Shown: positions 58,768 to 64,000 of the stretch, piece by piece | Position numbering within the stretch: the stretch's first letter is position 1 | Layout: each line of letters opens with the position of its first letter | NCBI RefSeq assembly: GCF_001399975.1 | Contig: NZ_LKBD01000017.1 | Coordinates: 26,519-90,518 of the forward strand | DNA length: 64,000 nt | Direction: 5' to 3' | Origin: Pseudoalteromonas sp. P1-9 | Lineage (GTDB): Bacteria > Pseudomonadota > Gammaproteobacteria > Enterobacterales > Alteromonadaceae | Notes under the pieces: generated by a model | What the model was told of the DNA's origin: nothing | Databases searched by the model: none | Seen by the model: the letters and a program-made list of their open reading frames with translations, nothing else | Program-made: the position numbers and the translations under genes

Positions 58768-59427
58768 ATGAGAAGTTATGTTATCGCTATTATTACGGGT
58801 TGTTTGTTTTGTGCAAATGCATTTGCATCAGACAGTGATAACGATAAAGTACTTGATACCTTTGATTTAAATCCATCTTCTAAAGTAAAGCCGTTTGCTA
58901 AAGGTTTTATTCAAATAGATGAATTGGGTGGTAATTTTAACAACGTGATAGAAAAAGGGCGCTATCGTTTTGGTGATGCAATTACGTTAATAGGGAATAA
59001 TTTCAGTGCTTTAAACGATCCTGTTGTGGTTGTGTATCAACACAATAATGTATTTAACTTTAAACCTAGTTCCGTAAGCGCTAATCAATTAACCTTTAAT
59101 TTTGATGTGCCAAAAGGCAAGTATGCCTTGTTTATTTACGACGCTGATAGCAAAACAAATGAAATGAAAGTCGATGCGTTTAATAACGCGTCCCCGCTTA
59201 TTTTTGGTCACAGTGAAATTTCGCTGACTAAAGGCAAGCCGTTTACCTTAAACGGCGTTGGTTTTACAAAAGACAGCAAAATTGTCATTGGCGCATTAAA
59301 AGTAACCCCGTTAAACGTCACCAGTACACAAATACAATTTGATGTTCCCAATAACGCTGCAGGTCTGCAGTTATACGTCGAAAACGCGTCGTTAAAAAGT
59401 AACATTGTACGAATTGTTAGTTATTAA
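58768..59427 (+). CDS. Secreted TIG/IPT-domain protein (paralogue 2)
   Basis: 219 residues with a signal peptide ending NAFAS. Layout matches the 55771 protein: one Asp-rich repeat (DSDNDKVLDTFDLNP), a GGNFNNVIEKGRYRFGD block (GNFNNKIEKGRYRIGD in the paralogue) and a C-terminal TIG domain (SPLIFGHSEISLTKGKPFTLNGVGFTKDSK). It lies beyond the IS remnant, intact, so the duplicated module was only partly destroyed. Function unknown; probably surface-associated. Confidence 0.8.
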   Translation: MRSYVIAIITGCLFCANAFASDSDNDKVLDTFDLNPSSKVKPFAKGFIQIDELGGNFNNVIEKGRYRFGDAITLIGNNFSALNDPVVVVYQHNNVFNFKPSSVSANQLTFNFDVPKGKYALFIYDADSKTNEMKVDAFNNASPLIFGHSEISLTKGKPFTLNGVGFTKDSKIVIGALKVTPLNVTSTQIQFDVPNNAAGLQLYVENASLKSNIVRIVSY

Positions 59428-59690
59428 AAACTGTTGATTATTTATGATCGCTTATCGCAGTTTGAATAGCGTATCGGATTAGGTGTTACGTTGAACGACG
59501 CGAAAAAATACAATTAACAAGAGCTAAAATAGCGCAGCAAAATTCAACATACCTGAGATATAGGTAATTTAAAATGATGTACCTAAATGTTAAGGTATTG
59601 GTTGAAACCTAGATGGGCTTTGCTAAGTCATACACACGCTAACACTAGCCCGTCTATTAAAAGGATTGATAACGTTAAAAGGAAACAATT

Positions 59691-60272
59691 ATGCCTGAAT
59701 TTCTCACAGCAAACTGGTTGCTCATTTCAATTTTAGTCGTATTTATAGTTATTTTTTATGCGTGGTATGTCTCAATAATAACCAAACGCAACGCGATGGA
59801 AGAAGCGTTCTCTGGCATTGATGTGCAACTTAAAAAACGTACCGACTTAATTCCAAATGTATTAGCAATCGCGAAAAAATTTATGACGCACGAAAAGGAG
59901 CTACTTGAAGAAGTAACCCGTTTACGAACTGATGTCTTAAATGCTGCCAGCAGCAATAACAACGAACAACGTTTTAAACTTGAAGGTCAGTTAGAAAACT
60001 CGCTATCTGGCTTGATGATTGCGGTAGAAAATTACCCTGAGCTAAAATCTGATGCAACAATGCTTGATGCGCAGCGTACTTATGCCGATGTAGAAGCGCA
60101 TATATCCGCTGCAAGACGTAATTTTAATAGCGCAAATCGGGTATTACGTAACGCAATTCAAGTGTTTCCAGGCAACATCATTGCCGCCATGGTTGGTGTG
60201 AAAGCGATGGCATTTTTTGAAATTTCTGAATCTGAACGGCAGCCGGTTAACGCCACAGAACTTTTAAACTAG
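59691..60272 (+). CDS. lemA: LemA family protein
   Basis: 193 residues. One N-terminal membrane helix (about residues 8-28) followed by the LemA alpha-helical core: NAMEEAFSGIDVQLKKRTDLIPNVL, YPELKSDATMLDAQRTYADVEAHISAARRNFNSANRVLRNAIQVFPGN. The role is unknown; LemA proteins often accompany membrane-stress or DUF3137/TPM genes, as here. A ribosome-binding site AAAGGAAAC precedes ATG 59691. Confidence 0.93.
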   Translation: MPEFLTANWLLISILVVFIVIFYAWYVSIITKRNAMEEAFSGIDVQLKKRTDLIPNVLAIAKKFMTHEKELLEEVTRLRTDVLNAASSNNNEQRFKLEGQLENSLSGLMIAVENYPELKSDATMLDAQRTYADVEAHISAARRNFNSANRVLRNAIQVFPGNIIAAMVGVKAMAFFEISESERQPVNATELLN

Positions 60273-60302
60273 TTACGGGCTTTTTAGCAACAAGGAGAGT
60301 TT

Positions 60303-61385
60303 ATGTCATCGGATAAACATGAGTTTGCAGATTTTTTGTCGAAAGAAATAAAAGGATATATTGATGCATTGTCATTACGTTTCAGACGTCATAAAAAAAA
60401 TGCTACCGATGTACCAGCATCAGACACCTTAAAAAACACGTTTGAACATGAGATCAAACCTAAGTTAGACCTCATTGAGCAGCAACGAGATTCGTTTAAC
60501 AGCGAGTTTGAAAAGCGAAAGCGCCTGCTTAATTTTAAAGTATTTCCTGCAGTGGTAATTATAGTTTTGTTTGTGGTTGCGCTAGGGGGCGATGGTAGTT
60601 TCTTTTCTACACTTATATTTGCGTTTTGTATTGGCACCAGTTGGGCGTATAAACCAGCGCTTGATTATATCCACTTTTACAAACGAAACGTGATGCCGAT
60701 ATTAGTTAAAATGTATGGTGAATTTAGTTATTCACTGACCTCAGAAATCAAAAAAGACGAGATTAAAAAGCTCGCAATCTCACCTAGTTTTGATCACATT
60801 GAAACAGAAGATAGCATTGTTGGCGAGCTTGATAATATTGGCTTTCAATTTTGTGAACTAAAGCTTGAGCGCAGTGGTAATAATGGCCGACACACTATGT
60901 TTAAAGGCTGTATGGTTAAGTTAACCATGCCGTTTGATTTTAATTCACACACTATCGTTCAGCAAGATCGCGGTAAAGTAGCAAACTGGCTAACAAAAGA
61001 TCCCAAAGCAACACAAAAAGTAAAATTAGAAAACAATTACTTTGAACAAGCATTTGAAGTATTTTCAACTGATCAAGTGCTTGCTCGCTACATACTTACG
61101 CCAGTGATGATGGAACAGATCCTCGCGCTTTACACGATGTTTATGAAAAAAGCCGATGCACAAAGCTTTGAGTGTGAATTTATTGATAACACGGCGATAT
61201 TTTTAATTAGTTATAAAGCTAACCTGATTGAACCTGCTTGGATAAGTCAGTCAGCATACGATATTGATGCGTTACCACTGATTGAGCAAGAGCTTGAATT
61301 ATTAACCTCTATATCAAAACAACTTAACCTTGATTTAATGGCTGCACGAAAAGTGTCAAGTGCACAATTGGCCGCAAATCAATAA
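60303..61385 (+). CDS. DUF3137 membrane protein, partner of LemA
   Basis: 360 residues. A charged N-terminal cytoplasmic part (about residues 1-75), two adjacent helices (VFPAVVIIVLFVVALGG and FFSTLIFAFCIGTSWAY, about 80-118) and a large soluble C-terminal domain fit DUF3137. It follows lemA after 30 bases, an arrangement repeated in many proteobacteria. Function unknown. Confidence 0.88.
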   Translation: MSSDKHEFADFLSKEIKGYIDALSLRFRRHKKNATDVPASDTLKNTFEHEIKPKLDLIEQQRDSFNSEFEKRKRLLNFKVFPAVVIIVLFVVALGGDGSFFSTLIFAFCIGTSWAYKPALDYIHFYKRNVMPILVKMYGEFSYSLTSEIKKDEIKKLAISPSFDHIETEDSIVGELDNIGFQFCELKLERSGNNGRHTMFKGCMVKLTMPFDFNSHTIVQQDRGKVANWLTKDPKATQKVKLENNYFEQAFEVFSTDQVLARYILTPVMMEQILALYTMFMKKADAQSFECEFIDNTAIFLISYKANLIEPAWISQSAYDIDALPLIEQELELLTSISKQLNLDLMAARKVSSAQLAANQ

Positions 61386-61468
61386 TCGTATGTGTGTTTT
61401 ATTTATGGTTTTATGGCTAGAGCGTCTGATATTAAAGGCGCTCTTTTTATGTAAAGGGGTATTACACA

Positions 61469-61876
61469 ATGCAAAACAATATGCGTAACTTAGCCTTTAT
61501 GGCTTTATTTAGCGCGTTAATTGGTTGCAGTTCACATGTTGAAAATCAACTAATGGTTTCGGGTCTAGCTTTTTACAACGACAGCAACGAAACCATTGAA
61601 AATGTAACACTTAAAGTAACAGAGACTGGAAAAATGGTGAGTTGCACGCTTGTAGAGCCAAAGCGTTATTGTGCGACGGGTTTTCCGCAAACACATTATA
61701 AAAATGCGAAGCTCTTTCTTAGCTGGCAAGTTTCGGGAAATAATGCAGTAACAAATGAGGTTGTATTTGCTAAACCCGCTCCTATTGATAGTGATATAAG
61801 TTACATCGCGGTTATAAAATTTAATTCAAATAAAGGCTTAGATGCGTTTTTCACTAAAAACCCAAGACCCTTTTAA
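61469..61876 (+). CDS. Small lipoprotein of unknown function
   Basis: 135 residues. The signal ends ALIGC (lipobox Cys near residue 21), and the mature part is a small beta-rich domain (GLAFYNDSNETIENVTLKVTETGKMVSC) with two further Cys near the middle. I do not recognise the family. The start at 61469 follows AAAGGGG; an internal ATG at 61481 would also leave a working signal. Confidence 0.75.
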   Translation: MQNNMRNLAFMALFSALIGCSSHVENQLMVSGLAFYNDSNETIENVTLKVTETGKMVSCTLVEPKRYCATGFPQTHYKNAKLFLSWQVSGNNAVTNEVVFAKPAPIDSDISYIAVIKFNSNKGLDAFFTKNPRPF

Positions 61877-61879
61877 ATA

Positions 61880-61905
61880 AATAAGCCCGAAAATTCGGGC
61901 TTATT
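61880..61905. terminator. Bidirectional terminator between the small lipoprotein gene and asnB
   Basis: The stem AATAAGCCCGA/TCGGGCTTATT with a 4-base loop lies between the convergent genes. The T runs are short on both sides. Confidence 0.75.
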
Positions 61906-61926
61906 CATGTTATATAAAGTGAATTA

Positions 61927-63588
61927 TTAATACGCTTCGTTATGAACACCCGCTGCACGACCTGATGGATCGGCATTGTTCTTAAAGCTTTCATCCCATT
62001 CAAGAGCGGCTTCAGTAGAGCAGGCAACTGACTTACCATGTGGGACAGTTTTCGCTGCAGCATCACCTGGAAAGTGTTCTTCAAAAATTGAACGATAGTA
62101 ATAGGCTTCTTTTGTTTGTGGTGTGTTAATCGGATACTTAAACGCAGCAGCTTCCATCATTTGGTCACTTACGATTGATTCAACATGCTCTTTTAAAGTA
62201 TCAATCCAACTATAACCAACGCCATCTGAGAACTGCTCTTTTTGACGCCATAATACTTCATCTGGTAAATAACCATCGAACGCTTCACGAATAATGTGTT
62301 TCTCGATTTTACCGTCTTTACACATCTTACCTTCTGGGTTGATACGCATTGCGGTATCAACAAATTCTTTATCTAAGAATGGTACACGCGCTTCAACACC
62401 CCAAGCTGCCATCGATTTGTTTGCACGTAAACAATCGAATTGGTGTAACTTACTTACTTTACGGTTTAGTTCATCATGAAACTCTTTGGCATTTGGCGCT
62501 TTGTGGAAATATAAATAACCGCCAAATAACTCATCAGCACCTTCACCTGATAACACCATTTTAATGCCCATGGCTTTAATATAACGTGCCATTAAATACA
62601 TCGGCGTAGACGCACGAATGGTTGTTACATCGTATGTTTCTATGTGGTAAATAACCTCTTTAAGCGCATCGATACCTTGTTGAATTGTAAAGGTAATAGG
62701 GTGGTGTACTGTGCCGATGCTGTCTGCTACTTTTTGTGCAGCGGCTAGATCTGGCGAACCTTCTAAGCCAATAGAAAAAGAGTGTAACTGAGGCCACCAG
62801 GCACTTGATTCATCGTTATCCTCAACACGTTTAGCGGCAAACATTTGCGTGATTGCTGAGATTACCGATGAGTCTAAGCCGCCCGATAATAATACACCGT
62901 AAGGCACATCACACATCAATTGACGTTTAACTGCTGCTTCTAAGCCTTCTTTTACGTCGCTTACTTTTGCTTCGTTATCTTTTACCGCATCATAACTTTG
63001 CCAGTCACGTGCGTAATAAGGGCGAATTTCACCATCTTGACTCCATAAGTAATGACCTGGAGGAAACTCCTCAATGGTTTTACAAATAGGTGCAAGGGCT
63101 TTCATTTCAGATGCAACATAAAAGTTACCATGCTCATCATGACCGGTATAAAGTGGAATGATACCAATGTGGTCACGGCCAATTAAGTATGCGTCTTTTT
63201 CTTCGTCGTATAAACAAAATGCAAAAATGCCGTTTAGGTCATCTAAGAATTCAGGCCCTTTTTGTTTATAAAGAGCCAGTAAGACTTCACAATCTGATTC
63301 GGTTTGAAATTCAAAGTCTACGGCTAAATCTTGTTTTAATTTTTTGTGGTTATAAATTTCACCGTTTACTGCCAGTACGTGTGTTTGCTCTGGGTTATAA
63401 AGTGGTTGCGCGCCACTTGAAACACCAACGATGGCTAAACGCTCGTGTACCAAAATTGCTTTTTCTGATGAATATACGCCCGACCAATCTGGGCCACGAT
63501 GACGAAGTAACTTCGACATTTCGATTGCTTGTGAACGCAACTGCGCTGCATCTGATTTAATGTCTAGTACGCCAAAAATTGAACACAT
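61927..63588 (-). CDS. asnB: Asparagine synthetase B (glutamine-hydrolysing)
   Basis: 553 residues. After removal of Met, Cys2 is the glutaminase nucleophile (MCSIFG). The Ntn amidotransferase domain (residues 2-190) carries RHRGPDWSG, HERLAIVG and AVNGEIYNH. The synthetase domain has the PP-loop LSGGLDSS near residue 236, SFSIGLEGSPD and GEGADELFGGYLYF. It makes asparagine from aspartate and glutamine with ATP. The length matches E. coli AsnB. It is a single gene with a long AT-rich upstream region. Confidence 0.98.
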   Translation of the reverse strand: MCSIFGVLDIKSDAAQLRSQAIEMSKLLRHRGPDWSGVYSSEKAILVHERLAIVGVSSGAQPLYNPEQTHVLAVNGEIYNHKKLKQDLAVDFEFQTESDCEVLLALYKQKGPEFLDDLNGIFAFCLYDEEKDAYLIGRDHIGIIPLYTGHDEHGNFYVASEMKALAPICKTIEEFPPGHYLWSQDGEIRPYYARDWQSYDAVKDNEAKVSDVKEGLEAAVKRQLMCDVPYGVLLSGGLDSSVISAITQMFAAKRVEDNDESSAWWPQLHSFSIGLEGSPDLAAAQKVADSIGTVHHPITFTIQQGIDALKEVIYHIETYDVTTIRASTPMYLMARYIKAMGIKMVLSGEGADELFGGYLYFHKAPNAKEFHDELNRKVSKLHQFDCLRANKSMAAWGVEARVPFLDKEFVDTAMRINPEGKMCKDGKIEKHIIREAFDGYLPDEVLWRQKEQFSDGVGYSWIDTLKEHVESIVSDQMMEAAAFKYPINTPQTKEAYYYRSIFEEHFPGDAAAKTVPHGKSVACSTEAALEWDESFKNNADPSGRAAGVHNEAY

Positions 63589-63904
63589 ACTTCTTTCCTC
63601 ATTCCTGTCTATTTTTCTTATCTTGGATAAGTTTGTTAATTAATTTGTACCAAACCAAAAATCAAATGTCACATCAAATTGAACAAAAAATAATGATTTA
63701 TCAATTTGATTGTTAATTCGTTAAAAATATAAGCTTGCAATGATTGGATTATTAATAATTAACGATGATTTACAATGAATATTATCAAATCGATAATTTA
63801 GTGTGTTTTTCGAACAAAAAAGTATTTTTGAGCACGTTTATGCAGTTAATCAATAAACTAGATTTTGGCTTTAACAAAGATTTTTATTAGCCTTTTAATG
63901 CGAC
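63589..63904. promoter_or_regulatory. AT-rich region upstream of asnB
   Basis: About 316 bases of very AT-rich DNA without a gene. It must contain the asnB promoter on the minus strand. I could not assign promoter elements or an operator with confidence. Confidence 0.4.
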
Positions 63905-63910
63905 GGGATT

Positions 63911-64000
63911 AATACCAATTCACTTAAATAGCTGATCATTCTAGCGGGTTAAATATCATGCTAACTGCGTTTGAATTTATCAATGTAGAACAACTACATA
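63911..64000. repeat. Start of an interspersed palindromic repeat (second copy, cut by window edge)
   Basis: TTCTAGC (63939), ACTGCGTT (63964) and a 6-bp hairpin with a 5-base loop (ATGTAG at 63983, CTACAT at 63994) occur in the same order and almost the same spacing as at 21031-21090. AATACCAATTCACTTAAATA at 63911 resembles, from memory, the border of repeats common in Alteromonadales intergenic DNA. Confidence 0.5.

Overview
The window looks like chromosomal DNA of a marine gammaproteobacterium of the Alteromonadales, most probably Pseudoalteromonas or a close relative. The basis is gene order and protein character: infA-bpt-aat-trxB, lrp-ftsK-lolA-rarA-crcB-serS, fur-fldA-ybfE-DUF2788-ybfF next to seqA-pgm, a bkd operon and asnB are typical of that group. 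The DNA is moderately AT-rich throughout. I saw no tRNA, rRNA or CRISPR array.

Layout. (1) 1-12.5 kb: housekeeping genes, namely IF-1 (cut by the window edge), two N-degron aminoacyl-transferases, thioredoxin reductase, phosphatidylserine synthase, alanine dehydrogenase divergent from Lrp, then ftsK-lolA-rarA-crcB-serS. (2) 12.5-21 kb: an unrecognised secreted or anchored protein lying between two copies of the same 24-bp terminator. Next comes an exporter module (HlyD-type adaptor, ATPase, double-FtsX permease) followed by its own sigma-54 response regulator and NtrY-like kinase. (3) 21-38 kb: fur, fldA, ybfE, DUF2788, ybfF, seqA, pgm, an AstE-like hydrolase, a three-gene branched-chain 2-oxoacid dehydrogenase operon preceded by a perfect LiuR-like palindrome, a metal-exporter-like membrane protein, an M28 peptidase, DUF3025-natA-natB and an OmpA-like protein. 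(4) 38.3-51 kb: a Tad/Flp pilus cluster with a LuxR-type regulator, two Flp pilins, a perfect 13-bp hairpin, TadG/TadE-like pseudopilins, CpaB, secretin CpaC, an FHA-CpaF fusion ATPase, TadB, TadC, a DUF192 protein, a TPR lipoprotein and another TadE-like protein. (5) 51-59.4 kb: a 1387-residue lipoprotein with calcium-binding-like repeats, a PPC-like domain and TIG domains. After it come small secreted proteins, two paralogous TIG proteins, a broken second copy of the giant gene and an IS3-family remnant. (6) 59.7-64 kb: lemA-DUF3137, a small lipoprotein, asnB, and the start of an interspersed palindromic repeat that also occurs at about 21.0 kb.

How it fits together. The accessory interest is in regions 4 and 5. 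A Tad pilus machine without a local TadZ or prepilin peptidase carries an FHA domain on its motor ATPase and runs straight into a calcium-binding, TIG-containing surface lipoprotein. The genes behind that lipoprotein look like a duplicated [giant lipoprotein + small secreted protein + TIG protein] module. One giant copy has decayed through an in-frame TAA and an IS-associated deletion. I infer a surface attachment or pilus-associated adhesin system; the sequence alone does not prove it.
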